The position numbers and the translations under genes were made by a program. Below, one piece after another: positions 45,958 through 54,913 of a stretch of DNA of 64,000 nt (the first letter of the stretch is position 1; each line of letters opens with the position of its first letter). The notes beneath the pieces are model-generated. The model saw only the letters and a program-made list of their open reading frames with translations, searched no databases and had not been told where the DNA came from. The DNA is from Stanieria sp. NIES-3757 (GTDB lineage: Bacteria > Cyanobacteriota > Cyanobacteriia > Cyanobacteriales > Xenococcaceae), in assembly GCA_002355455.1 (NCBI GenBank), contig AP017375.1, positions 2,666,001-2,730,000 on the forward strand. Direction: 5' to 3'.

Positions 45958-46057
45958 CAATTTTTTACTTTTGAACTATAGTACTGATTCCCGTACCTTG
46001 CTTAACTCCAAATCTTTTTAAACTAGATTGAAGAGTAAATTTTGCATTTAATCAATT

Positions 46058-46714
46058 ATGACAGAGAATAACCTAGCCCGCGATCGCTTTCGTGCAGCTT
46101 ATGAAAATCGTTATACTTGGGATGAAAATTTTCCAGGTTACACCGCAGATTTAAAACTACAACAAGGTGAAGAAGTCTATACGGCTAAAATTCACGTAAA
46201 TCAGGATTTGTCTGTAGAAGTTACAGGAATTGAAGACGAACAAGTCCAAGAAAGCGTCTATAACCAAATGCGGGATATTATTACTCACCGCAAACGCAAC
46301 TCTTTTGAACAGGCGCACGGTAAGAGTACTTTTTCTTTAGGGGAAGAAGATGCTACTGGTGCTGTAGAAATTTTGGTTAAAGGCGATGCAATGGGTTCTA
46401 ATTATAAAATCCGTGGTACAGAAATTTGCCAAGTCAGTCGCGTAATGGGGCCAATTGCTTTTGTAATCAATACTAATGAAAGTCTCGACACGGGAAATGG
46501 TTACGTTTCCACTGGTTATAATGCGATCTTCCGTGATTCTAAAACGAATGAATTAAAAGGCAAACGAGAATTTAAAGAAAGTTACCAAAAATTTGGTAAT
46601 TATTACCTTCCTACTGAACAAATCATAGAATCTCTTGATAAAGATGGGGAAAAAATAACTACAGAATTTATTTTCAGTAATATCAAATTACTCGAACCTG
46701 CCACAGTAACTTAA
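46058..46714 (+). CDS. DUF3386 family protein
   Basis: 218 residues, soluble, no signal peptide. The sequence (ARDRFRAAYENRYTWDENFPGYTADL, here cut to ARDRFRAAYENRYTWDENFP) matches the DUF3386 family, which is nearly confined to cyanobacteria. Repeated beta strands and the pattern GYVSTGYNAIFRD suggest a beta-barrel or lipocalin-like fold. The function is unknown. Confidence 0.85.
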   Translation: MTENNLARDRFRAAYENRYTWDENFPGYTADLKLQQGEEVYTAKIHVNQDLSVEVTGIEDEQVQESVYNQMRDIITHRKRNSFEQAHGKSTFSLGEEDATGAVEILVKGDAMGSNYKIRGTEICQVSRVMGPIAFVINTNESLDTGNGYVSTGYNAIFRDSKTNELKGKREFKESYQKFGNYYLPTEQIIESLDKDGEKITTEFIFSNIKLLEPATVT

Positions 46715-46780
46715 TCAATCTCTTACCTGCAAACGCTAGGATCGATATAAATAAATTAATTCATCAAAAAGGACTTAACT

Positions 46781-47017
46781 ATGTCTTTAGCCTTAACAGA
46801 ACAAAATGTAGAACAAGTACTCGACGAAATGCGTCCCTATTTAATGGCGGATGGTGGTAACGTCGAATTAGTTGAAATTGAAGGGCCAATAGTTAAACTA
46901 AGATTGCAAGGTGCTTGTGGTTCTTGTCCCAGTTCGACTATGACCTTAAAAATGGGAATTGAACGCCGTTTGAGAGAAAAAATCCCCGAAATTGCCGAAG
47001 TAGAACAAGCATTATAA
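46781..47017 (+). CDS. NifU-like Fe-S scaffold (Nfu/CnfU)
   Basis: A 78-residue stand-alone NifU C-terminal domain. The motif [14 protein letters not shown] carries the CxxC that holds a bridging [2Fe-2S] or [4Fe-4S] cluster between two subunits. In cyanobacteria and plastids (CnfU) such proteins deliver clusters to ferredoxin and photosystem I. The sequence AAGGACTTAACTATG gives a plausible ribosome-binding site. It is convergent with gatB. Confidence 0.92.
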   Translation: MSLALTEQNVEQVLDEMRPYLMADGGNVELVEIEGPIVKLRLQGACGSCPSSTMTLKMGIERRLREKIPEIAEVEQAL

Positions 47018-47027
47018 TTTTCCGTAG

Positions 47028-47047
47028 GGGCGGTTTGTAAACCGCCC
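47028..47047. terminator. GTAGGGGC-family palindrome between nfu and gatB
   Basis: GGGCGGTTT-GT-AAACCGCCC, a 9-bp stem preceded by CCGTAG. It sits between the convergent stops at 47017 and 47059 and can act on both strands. Confidence 0.65.
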
Positions 47048-47058
47048 TTAAATTTCAT

Positions 47059-48549
47059 TTACCCTGACAATTTTTGATCTAGTAATTGGTTAGTTAATTT
47101 GGGATCAGCACGTCCACTGGTTTTCTTCATTACTTGTCCAACAAAGAAACCCTTTAGATTAGTTTTACCACTGCGGAATTTGGCTAATTCATTGGGATTA
47201 GCAGCTATTACTTCATCAATAATTTTTTCCAACTCTCCCGTATCAGAAATTTGAATTAATCCCTTGCTTTCAACTAATTTTTGAACTGAACCACCTTTAG
47301 TTAACAGTTCTGGTAAGATATCTTTAGCAATTTTGCCACTAATCGTACCCTTATCAATTAATTGAATTAATTCAGCTAAATTTTCGGGTTTGAGAGCGAT
47401 TTCTGTAATATTTAAACCAGTATTCTTTAAATACGCAGCAATATCTCCCATAATCCAATTAGCTGCTTGTTTGGCATCTGCACCAGCCGTTACAGCAACT
47501 TCAAAATATTCTGCCACAGTGCGATCATCAGTTAAAACTCTGGCATCATAAGCAGATAATCCTAATTCTGACTCATAACGATGTCTTTTACTTGCTGGCA
47601 ACTCTGGTAGTTCTGCTTTCCAAGTTTCTAGTTGAGTTTTTGAAACTTCAATTGGGGGTAAATCTGGTTCAGGAAAATAACGATAATCACTAGAACCTTC
47701 TTTAGAACGCATACTAATTGTTCTTTGACTACCTTCTTCCCACAGACGAGTTTCTTGGATAATTGGTTCGCCGTTTTCAACTGCTTCTATTTGACGTTCA
47801 ATTTCATAGTCGATCGCTTTTTGAATCGCACTAAAGGAGTTCATATTCTTGATTTCTACTTTAGTCCCGAATTCTTCTTGTCCTACAGGACGAATAGAAA
47901 TATTCACATCGCAGCGCAAAGAACCTTCTTGCATCTTACCGTCACTAATCCCTAAATAAAGCATAATGCGACGTAATTCTTGAGCGTATTCTGCTGCTTC
48001 TTTACCCGAACGTAAATCTGGTTCGGAAACAATTTCAAGCAAGGGAATACCAGCCCGATTAAAATCTACTAAGGAATAAGTTGAACCAGAAAGTCTGTCA
48101 CTTCCACCGTGAGTTAATTTTCCTGCATCTTCTTCCATGTGTAGGCGAGTGATGCCAATTCTTTTTTTGAGTGGTTCCGAGTTAGGTTTTTCCGCAATTT
48201 CGATTTCTAACCAACCATGTTCGGCAATGGGCAGATCGAATTGAGAAATTTGATAATTTTTCGGTAAATCGGGATAAAAATACTGTTTTCGGTCAAATTT
48301 GCTATACGGTGCAATGGTACAGTTAAGAGCTAAACCTGCTTTAACAGCGTATTCGAGAACTTTTTCATTCAAAACAGGCAGTACACCAGGATAACCCAGA
48401 CAGATAGGAGAAATGTTGGTATTAGGATTATCTGGATCGAACTTGGTAGATTCGCTGCTAAAGATTTTGGTTTCAGTATTCAGTTGACAGTGAGTTTCTA
48501 AGCCAATGATTGCTTCGTATTCTATCTTTTTCGGTGCAGCAGTAGTCAT
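47059..48549 (-). CDS. gatB: Asp-tRNA(Asn)/Glu-tRNA(Gln) amidotransferase subunit B
   Basis: 496 residues of normal length. The GatB signature [16 protein letters not shown] is near the N-terminus, followed by [34 protein letters not shown] and the kinase-like [10 protein letters not shown]-type region. The C-terminal GatB/YqeY helical domain ends [16 protein letters not shown]. With GatA and GatC it converts Glu-tRNA(Gln) to Gln-tRNA(Gln). The partner genes are not in this window. Confidence 0.97.
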   Translation of the reverse strand: MTTAAPKKIEYEAIIGLETHCQLNTETKIFSSESTKFDPDNPNTNISPICLGYPGVLPVLNEKVLEYAVKAGLALNCTIAPYSKFDRKQYFYPDLPKNYQISQFDLPIAEHGWLEIEIAEKPNSEPLKKRIGITRLHMEEDAGKLTHGGSDRLSGSTYSLVDFNRAGIPLLEIVSEPDLRSGKEAAEYAQELRRIMLYLGISDGKMQEGSLRCDVNISIRPVGQEEFGTKVEIKNMNSFSAIQKAIDYEIERQIEAVENGEPIIQETRLWEEGSQRTISMRSKEGSSDYRYFPEPDLPPIEVSKTQLETWKAELPELPASKRHRYESELGLSAYDARVLTDDRTVAEYFEVAVTAGADAKQAANWIMGDIAAYLKNTGLNITEIALKPENLAELIQLIDKGTISGKIAKDILPELLTKGGSVQKLVESKGLIQISDTGELEKIIDEVIAANPNELAKFRSGKTNLKGFFVGQVMKKTSGRADPKLTNQLLDQKLSG

Positions 48550-49325
48550 AGTTTGTAGCTGGATAGTAAGTACCTATAGATTTTTTATTGTATCTGTTGG
48601 CAAGATAGAATAAGCATTGAGTTAAACTAAGTCGAAGAGTCAACCTTTTCAGGGAATGCACAAGATTAGATGTAAGAAGCAATAGATAACTGGCTAATAA
48701 TTCCAAAATTTCAGAGAAATAAACTGGTTAGTCAAAGGAATATTAGCAGCTTCTAACATTAGAAATCGCTCGCACAATATTTTTGAAACTCATATTTTTT
48801 AAACGGTTCGCATTACAATAAACACCTAGTCTTTTAAAAGTTTTATTTAAGTGGTATCTCTGATTACACTCGTTTTTACAGATAGTTATATTCAACATAA
48901 TGTGCAACTTTCTTGTCATCCTTTGCAAACTCAAGAGCTACACAGTCCCAAACAATAGCATAGAAAAATTTAATGAATAATTTCTGTATGGGGATGAAAA
49001 AAAGCTAAAAGATTACAAAGAAAAATGTGAAAATCTCGAAGGAAGCAAACTTAAAATCAAAAATGGTTATATTTTTTTAGAGGAATAATTGTCAATGTCA
49101 AATTGCCTAATTTTTGATATAAATCAATAATTTTATTGTTAATGTTTCTTATATTGGGATTTCTGCTACAGGTTTAAAGAATTTGATGAAGTGATTCGCT
49201 ATTATTTTTTGCTAAAAAAACAGAAGGAAAAGGTCAAAAGAACAAAATTATCGTAGACAATAATCAATCTATTTTAATTTAATGTTCCGAATCTTTTTTC
49301 CTTCTGAAAATAAAACTGTTTTTGT
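48550..49325. other. Intergenic region upstream of gatB with a possible transposase relic
   Basis: 776 bp. The minus strand at 48743-48934 could encode a 63-residue Cys-containing peptide that vaguely resembles the N-terminal zinc-ribbon/HTH part of IS1-type InsA (listed separately). CAGAAGGAAAA at 49221-49231 and its complement at 49296-49306 form an 11-bp inverted repeat downstream of glgC. The rest is AT-rich and I see no gene. Confidence 0.4.
48743..48934 (-). pseudogene. Possible IS1-type transposase fragment
   Basis: The 63-residue frame has CKNECNQRYHLNKTF followed by LKNMSFKNIVRAIS. The pattern recalls InsA of IS1-like elements (zinc-binding Cys region, then an HTH of the form gMsFRxIxRal). 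A neighbouring frame upstream is open for about 28 codons (VWDCVALEFAKDD). Resemblance is weak and based on pattern only; it may be random. Confidence 0.25.
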
Positions 49326-50615
49326 TTAGATTATTGTTCCATCAGGGATAGTGGCATTTTTTAAAACTACAACTATACCGCTACGAATATAAAATCCTTC
49401 GCTTTCTCTTTCTGCCTCTTCAATGCCCTCTTTATTGATAATTTGCACGTTACGCCCAATCCGAGCATTTTTATCAATAATTGCCCGCCGAATTGTACTG
49501 CCTTCACCAATTCCGACAGGAATACGTCCCTGGCTTAAACCAGAATTCCGTTCGGCAAAAGGTTCATAAAAGTCAGAACCCATCAGGAGAGTGTCTTCAA
49601 TGATACAGTCAGATTCAATTCGAGTCCGAACACCCAACACAGAATGATGAATTCGGCAGTTTTTGAGAATACAGCCTTCACCAATCATTGATTCGCTCAC
49701 CTGGCAATTGAGCATTTTACTAGGTGGCAAATAACGAGAACGGGTATAAATGGGTGCTTTCTCGTCATAGAAACTAAAAGGCGGTTGAGGCTGCTGAGTT
49801 AGAGCTAAATTTGCGTGATAAAAAGCTTCTATAGTTCCGATATCTTCCCAATAACCATTAAAAAGATAAGCTTGAACATTATGATTTTTAGCAGCAGCAG
49901 GAATAATTTCTTTGCCAAAATCCGTTTGTTCTAAATTTTGTTTGAGTAAATCAACCAAAACTTCTTTTTTAAATACGTAAATCCCCATAGAAGCAATATA
50001 GGGTTTTTGTTTGGCTTGTTCAGGTGTCAACCCCAAAACGCTAGTATCTACCTGCATATTTTTGAGAGCTTCTCCCTTCGGTTTTTCACTAAAGTCAATT
50101 ACCCTACCTTGAGAATCAATCTTCATCAAACCAAAACTAGAGGCAGGTTTTTCATCAATTGGTACAACAGATAAAGTAATATCAGCCTGAGTATCTCGAT
50201 GACGTTGAATGAATTCACTATAATCCATTCGATAGAGATGGTCTCCTGAGAGAATTAAATATTCATCAATCTCCCACTCTTCTAAAAGATTTAAATATTG
50301 CCGTACCGCATCGGCTGTTCCCTGAAACCAACCAGTATTCTCAACGGTTTGTTGGGCTGACAATACTTCAACAAATCCTTCTCGGAAGCCAGAAAAATTA
50401 TAGCTACGATTCAGATGTCGGTTTAAAGAAGCTGAATTAAATTGGGTCAAAACATAAATTTTAAGAATTTCCGAGTTAATACAATTACTAACAGGAATAT
50501 CTATTAAGCGGTATTTACTAGCTAGTGGTACTGCTGGTTTTGCTCTTAATTTAGTTAATGGATAAAGACGAGTACCCGCGCCTCCTCCAAGAATTATGGC
50601 TAATACTCTTTTCAC
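49326..50615 (-). CDS. glgC: Glucose-1-phosphate adenylyltransferase (ADP-glucose pyrophosphorylase)
   Basis: 429 residues. The N-terminal nucleotidyltransferase has [20 protein letters not shown] and [10 protein letters not shown]; the substrate-site FSEKPKG and [13 protein letters not shown] motifs are present. The C-terminal left-handed beta helix carries the regulatory region ending [17 protein letters not shown]. The enzyme makes ADP-glucose for glycogen and is activated by 3-phosphoglycerate in cyanobacteria. It is divergent from sufE. Confidence 0.97.
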   Translation of the reverse strand: MKRVLAIILGGGAGTRLYPLTKLRAKPAVPLASKYRLIDIPVSNCINSEILKIYVLTQFNSASLNRHLNRSYNFSGFREGFVEVLSAQQTVENTGWFQGTADAVRQYLNLLEEWEIDEYLILSGDHLYRMDYSEFIQRHRDTQADITLSVVPIDEKPASSFGLMKIDSQGRVIDFSEKPKGEALKNMQVDTSVLGLTPEQAKQKPYIASMGIYVFKKEVLVDLLKQNLEQTDFGKEIIPAAAKNHNVQAYLFNGYWEDIGTIEAFYHANLALTQQPQPPFSFYDEKAPIYTRSRYLPPSKMLNCQVSESMIGEGCILKNCRIHHSVLGVRTRIESDCIIEDTLLMGSDFYEPFAERNSGLSQGRIPVGIGEGSTIRRAIIDKNARIGRNVQIINKEGIEEAERESEGFYIRSGIVVVLKNATIPDGTII

Positions 50616-50819
50616 TACAAGAACCTCGCGACTGCCTGTTACCTCTCAAGATAAAGTTTATCTGACAAAGGAACTCATTTAAGTAAACTAAAGACAGGTT
50701 TTTCTGTGATTGACCAAAAAATACCAAGCTAGAAACTGAGGAAATGTTAATATGAGGCTAGTCCTAGACTTTATCTAATTGTTCTAGAAATATTTAGTAG
50801 TCTCCCGATTATCTCGTCT

Positions 50820-51251
50820 ATGACCACACCACTGCCTCCAAATTTAGAACGAATTGTAGAACGTTTTAAACGTCGTTCTAATCCAAAACAGCGTTATGAG
50901 CAATTGCTTTGGTATGCTAAAAAATTGCCAGTAATGTCAGACGAAGACAAAACACCAGAGAATAAAGTTAGTGGCTGTGTTTCTCAGGTATACATTACTG
51001 CTAATTTGGAAGACGGAAAAGTCAGGTATCAGGGAGATTCCGATGCTCAATTAGTGAAAGGTTTAGTTGCATTACTAATTGAAGGTTTAGATGGTTTAAC
51101 TCCTGAAGAAATAATCCAAGTTACTCCAGATTTTATTGAAGAAACAGGTTTAAAAGTAAGTTTAACTCCCTCACGAGCAAATGGTTTTTATAACATTTTT
51201 CAAATGATGAAGAAAAAAGCTTTAGGATTTCATTTGGGAATGTCTGCTTAA
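50820..51251 (+). CDS. sufE: SufE family sulfur-transfer protein
   Basis: 143 residues with the SufE fold and its sulfur-accepting cysteine in VSGCVSQVY (about residue 52). SufE takes persulfide sulfur from the cysteine desulfurase SufS and passes it to the SufBCD scaffold. Length and motif are normal. No other suf gene is nearby, as is common for cyanobacterial sufE. The regulator gene downstream is convergent. Confidence 0.92.
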   Translation: MTTPLPPNLERIVERFKRRSNPKQRYEQLLWYAKKLPVMSDEDKTPENKVSGCVSQVYITANLEDGKVRYQGDSDAQLVKGLVALLIEGLDGLTPEEIIQVTPDFIEETGLKVSLTPSRANGFYNIFQMMKKKALGFHLGMSA

Positions 51252-51308
51252 AATCCTAATGAGTTGTCTGAACAGGATCAAATTTTAGGTTGATGCTTTT
51301 GAGCAAAT

Positions 51309-51827
51309 TTATTGATGTTGTAATTTTTTATTCTCAGAAATAGCACGGGTACAACACCAGTTACTAGGCAAAGCAGAAGGCCATCCCATTCTCAAAGCTT
51401 CTGGACAAATAGTCATTACTGTCAACTGACAGTCAATTAGTTGAAATCCTTCTTTTTCACATTGTTTGAGACTGTGTTTTAAGATTGAGTCATCTTTGAA
51501 CTCAATGGTGTTATTACATTGAATACAGACAATATGATGATGATGGTGAGGATAGGGTTGATTTAATTCATAATGTTTGTGTCCTTCAGCTAATTCTAAT
51601 TCGCGAAGAATTCCCATTCGGGTCATTAATTTTACACTACGGTAAATTGTTGATAAACTAATTGATTCTCCTCGATTTTCTAACAAACCGTGTAGTTCTT
51701 CTGCGCTTAAATGATTTCCTTTAGGCAAATTTTGAAAAACATGTAAAATTTTTTCTCGCTGTGGTGTCATCCGCCAGCCTTTGGCGTTTAACTCAGCTTT
51801 GAGGGAAGTGGCATTGTAATGAGGCAT
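51309..51827 (-). CDS. Fur-family transcriptional regulator (PerR-like)
   Basis: 172 residues. The winged-helix domain (GWRMTPQREKILHVF, then ESISLSTIYRSVKLM) is followed by the metal-binding region HYELNQPYPHHHHHIVCIQC with one CxxC, and then Cys-containing LIDCQLTVMTICPEALRMG. Overall it is closest to the Slr1738/PerR branch, which controls peroxide-stress genes, as opposed to Fur or Zur. This placement is from memory of family style. A candidate operator lies 25-42 bp upstream of its start, suggesting autoregulation. Confidence 0.88.
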   Translation of the reverse strand: MPHYNATSLKAELNAKGWRMTPQREKILHVFQNLPKGNHLSAEELHGLLENRGESISLSTIYRSVKLMTRMGILRELELAEGHKHYELNQPYPHHHHHIVCIQCNNTIEFKDDSILKHSLKQCEKEGFQLIDCQLTVMTICPEALRMGWPSALPSNWCCTRAISENKKLQHQ

Positions 51828-51851
51828 TTTAAAGTTGCTTTCAGTTGACTG

Positions 51852-51869
51852 TATCTATTGACAATGATA
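51852..51869. promoter_or_regulatory. Candidate Fur/PerR-type operator
   Basis: TATC-T-ATTG-A-CAATGATA forms an imperfect inverted repeat (TATC/GATA and ATTG/CAAT). It resembles the AT-rich ATnATT-type boxes of Fur-family proteins. It is 25-42 bp upstream of the Fur-type start codon, where it could overlap the promoter. Confidence 0.5.
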
Positions 51870-52098
51870 AAGGTCTACGCAAATTATTTGCAACAAACTC
51901 GATTAATTGAAAATCATTTGCAAGATGTTCACTGTTTTAGCCCTCGGTTTGTGATTAACTCTGGCGGAAAGTTAATTTTTCTAAATTGGCATAAATTTTT
52001 TTTGCTAACTGAGATTAAAAAACTCTTTAGAACCATAGTTGTCAGACAATTTGGAGCGTAAATCGTAAGTAACAAAACTAATTTAGGAAAAAACTTCA

Positions 52099-52428
52099 AT
52101 GTCTGAATTTCTCGATTTTCTAAAACATAAATATGCTTATGTAGCTATTGGTGAATTTAAACCTGGTAGATTTGCTGAAGCGCAAAGACTTTATGAAAAG
52201 GCTGTTTCTACTTATACTACAGGCTTTAAAGGAGCATATCTGCTGCAAAAACCAGGAACCGATGAAGGTATTGCTGTGATTATGTGGGACAAAATTGACG
52301 ATATGCAAGATAATGTCTCAGAAGCTTACGAAGCTATACTCAAACAAATGTCTCATTTGTATAAAAATAGTCCTACCACTTCTTTTTATGAGGTATGTAG
52401 CGAAATAGGTACTGAGGCAAAAGTTTAA
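52099..52428 (+). CDS. Small protein with possible ABM-like dimeric alpha/beta-barrel fold
   Basis: 109 residues, soluble. The pattern AYVAIGEFKPGRFAEAQRLY, then GFKGAYLLQKPGTDEGIAVIMWD alternates strand-helix-strand as in antibiotic-biosynthesis-monooxygenase-like proteins. TAGGAAAA sits upstream of the ATG. It is divergent from the Fur-type regulator, with the candidate operator between them, so it may belong to that regulon. No specific function is claimed. Confidence 0.6.
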   Translation: MSEFLDFLKHKYAYVAIGEFKPGRFAEAQRLYEKAVSTYTTGFKGAYLLQKPGTDEGIAVIMWDKIDDMQDNVSEAYEAILKQMSHLYKNSPTTSFYEVCSEIGTEAKV

Positions 52429-52831
52429 TCAATTGCTCATTAGTTGTTTTACTTTTCACTACAGGATAAAACTTGAAAAGAAAAGCAGAAAAAGGGTTTG
52501 ATGGAAAGTAACTATGCTTAAACATTAAACCCTATCAAAAGAATAATCTTGGTGAAAAATACAAAGAGAAATAATAAATTTTGGGTTTCTGTATATTTTG
52601 TTTCTATTCAAGCTGCATTTTTACTAAATTTCATTTTCAGGTAACTCGGATTGTTGGAATAGAAACTATGGTAACGAAAATCAATATGGTCAAACCCCTA
52701 CGCTTTCGACTGGGCAGCTTCAGGAGATAGCTTTTAATTGATAATTAGATAAAAATTTATTTTGAGAAGTGATAAAATGCGATCGCACTTCCTTCAGTTA
52801 CTATGAAGCGATCGCACTAAATTAAATTTCT
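52429..52831. other. Intergenic region with two HIP1 sites
   Basis: 403 bp. Two HIP1 octamers near 52779 and 52808 lie in an almost mirror arrangement (GCGATCGCACTTC and GAAGCGATCGC) just before the next gene. AGGGTTT and AAACCCT form a 7-bp inverted repeat around 52493-52543. A less AT-rich block at about 52680-52730 (CCCCTACGCTTTCGACTGGG) has no match I know. No gene is seen. Confidence 0.4.
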
Positions 52832-54901
52832 ATGAACATTACTGACTCTTTTTCTGACTCTTGTTTAGCTGGTAAAACGATTGGAACTAAAAGTCCTAGC
52901 GGTGTAGTTAGAAAAGGAATTGATCGAGAAAGAGCGATCGCAATTGATCATCATGCTTTACGTTTTCATCCGTTAATTATTCCTGGTTGGGGTAGGCAGG
53001 GAATTGCTTATGGTGCTTATCCTCGTACTAATGGATTGGCTTTGGCTGTTTTAATTGTTAATGGTCATAATACTTCTCAGGTAGAAACGATTGAATGGTT
53101 GAATCAAAGACTGGAACGATGGTTAAAAGGAAGTGAAACCGAATCTATTGGGCAGAGATTTCTGCGTTGGTTGCCAAGTAGGCAAAAACAGGGAACTCTT
53201 AGGAGGTTGCTGTGGTGGATTCGCATTGCTGCTGGTGTAACTAAATTTTTTCCGTTACCTCATTTAAATGAAAATTTGGCGGTTGGTTGGTTTCCTAGTG
53301 AAGTACCTAGCGATCCTTTACAAGAAGGCAATGGTTTCATTGTTCATGCCACAGGTGGAGAAAATGGCGAATTGTGGACGAGGATAGGAGATAATTTACT
53401 GCCTGTTTTGCGAGGGTTACAGAATCTTCAGATTTATTATGTGATTGTTTTGCGCGAACAAGGGGCTGCTTATTATGCTGCTTCTGTACCTGATGCTTAT
53501 GGTTTAGGAACTTATCCTAATTTACGTCCTCTCGCGATCGATCCTTTTAATCGAGAAGCAAATATTTATGCAGGTATTCATCAAAGTGTTTTAGGTCAAA
53601 TTGGCTTTCGTTCCCATACTAGAGTACATGGGGTTCAAGTAGCACAAATTCCCGAACTAGCTACTTGGTATGGTACAGCACATCTAGCAGATCGATTAAT
53701 TGGGGAGGCTGATTTAGCCCAACATCAAGCCGAAGTTGGTGGTTTTTGGCAAATTCAGGATGGTAGTTTTCAATTATCTGGGCAAGGTTTAAGGGCAACG
53801 GGAAAAGATAATCTGGCAATTCTCCATTCTTCAGCAATTTCTGGATTAATTCATTGTCTGATCGAAACTACCAATAAAATTACTGAATGCGGTATTGTCT
53901 TTCGCTATCAAGACCAAGATAATTATTGGAGTTTTTATTTATCGAGTCAACAGTGTCGCTTACAACTTCAGCAGAAAGAAAAGATAATTGCGATCGCAGA
54001 AACCTCAGAATTTTATCTAGAATCAAGAAGCATCTCTTCTGTTCAAATTTTAGATGATGGTGATTCCGTTAGAATTGCTCTCAACGGTAAATTAGTATTT
54101 AAGCAAAGCTTGAAGGATATTTTAGGAACTGGAGTTGGAATTATTGCCCCTGAAACTAATAATGAGCTTTATTTCCGCAATTTTGAAGCGCATCCGCTTA
54201 ATATTCCTCTCCCTAATTTATTAGATTTGGGTTCTCCTTGGTGGCAAGAAGGGAAACAAGTTATAGTTCAAGATGATTTTGCCCAGGAGATTGGTACAAG
54301 TCAAGATTTGGCAAGAAAAACTACCAAAATTGGTCATAAAATCTGGCGCAAAGCAACAGGAATAGGCGTGATAGAAATTAAACAAAATAATACAGCTAAA
54401 GTTAAAGCGAGTGTAGCCAATCCTAATCCTGGACGTACAGCTTATACCATTGATTGGGATTATCCTCCTTTAGCTGATGTGGAAGTAGAAATTATTCCTC
54501 CAGGTAAACAACGAGGGCAAGGAGAGAAAGGCAGGGCAGGATTAATTTTTTGGCAAGATGCTGATAATTACGTCATTATTAACACTTGGTTAGATGATTT
54601 TTATGAAGGAGAATCAATTTCTTCCTTTTTCCGTATTGATGGATTTGAAGAAATTTATGACGCTGTTTGGACTAATATCGGTCAGATTATTACTTTTGGA
54701 GAACCCTATACTCTCCGCATGATTTTTGATGGCAATAATTATTTAGTAAAAGTTAACAATCAATCAGTTTTATATCGTGCTTTAACTGATGTTTATCCCA
54801 GTCTCAAAGCTCTAGCTATTAATCAAGTGGGAATTGTCGCTAATTGGGAATGGGGCAACGATACTGGTAGCTCGTTTAGGAATTTTATTGCCAGAGTCTA
54901 A
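52832..54901 (+). CDS. Large protein with two lectin/glucanase-like beta-sandwich regions
   Basis: 689 residues, no clear signal peptide. Residues 1-300 are of unknown type (DHHALRFHPLIIPGWGRQGI, then HLNENLAVGWFPSEVPSDP). Residues about 300-460 and 490-689 each look like concanavalin-like beta sandwiches of the DUF1080/laminin-G type (GIVFRYQDQDNYWSFYLSS; GLIFWQDADNYVIINTWL). They share the pattern of a D-N-Y followed by aromatic strands. Glycan binding or cleavage is possible, but I see no catalytic motif. It is convergent with the collagen-like gene, with only 12 bp between stops. Confidence 0.6.
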   Translation: MNITDSFSDSCLAGKTIGTKSPSGVVRKGIDRERAIAIDHHALRFHPLIIPGWGRQGIAYGAYPRTNGLALAVLIVNGHNTSQVETIEWLNQRLERWLKGSETESIGQRFLRWLPSRQKQGTLRRLLWWIRIAAGVTKFFPLPHLNENLAVGWFPSEVPSDPLQEGNGFIVHATGGENGELWTRIGDNLLPVLRGLQNLQIYYVIVLREQGAAYYAASVPDAYGLGTYPNLRPLAIDPFNREANIYAGIHQSVLGQIGFRSHTRVHGVQVAQIPELATWYGTAHLADRLIGEADLAQHQAEVGGFWQIQDGSFQLSGQGLRATGKDNLAILHSSAISGLIHCLIETTNKITECGIVFRYQDQDNYWSFYLSSQQCRLQLQQKEKIIAIAETSEFYLESRSISSVQILDDGDSVRIALNGKLVFKQSLKDILGTGVGIIAPETNNELYFRNFEAHPLNIPLPNLLDLGSPWWQEGKQVIVQDDFAQEIGTSQDLARKTTKIGHKIWRKATGIGVIEIKQNNTAKVKASVANPNPGRTAYTIDWDYPPLADVEVEIIPPGKQRGQGEKGRAGLIFWQDADNYVIINTWLDDFYEGESISSFFRIDGFEEIYDAVWTNIGQIITFGEPYTLRMIFDGNNYLVKVNNQSVLYRALTDVYPSLKALAINQVGIVANWEWGNDTGSSFRNFIARV

Positions 54902-54913
54902 ACAAATTGATGT

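Noticed and set aside
51858-52061. 67-codon frame starting in the candidate Fur box
   Set aside because: It starts with TTG inside the operator, has no family likeness and no ribosome-binding site, and fills the promoter space of the divergent gene pair.
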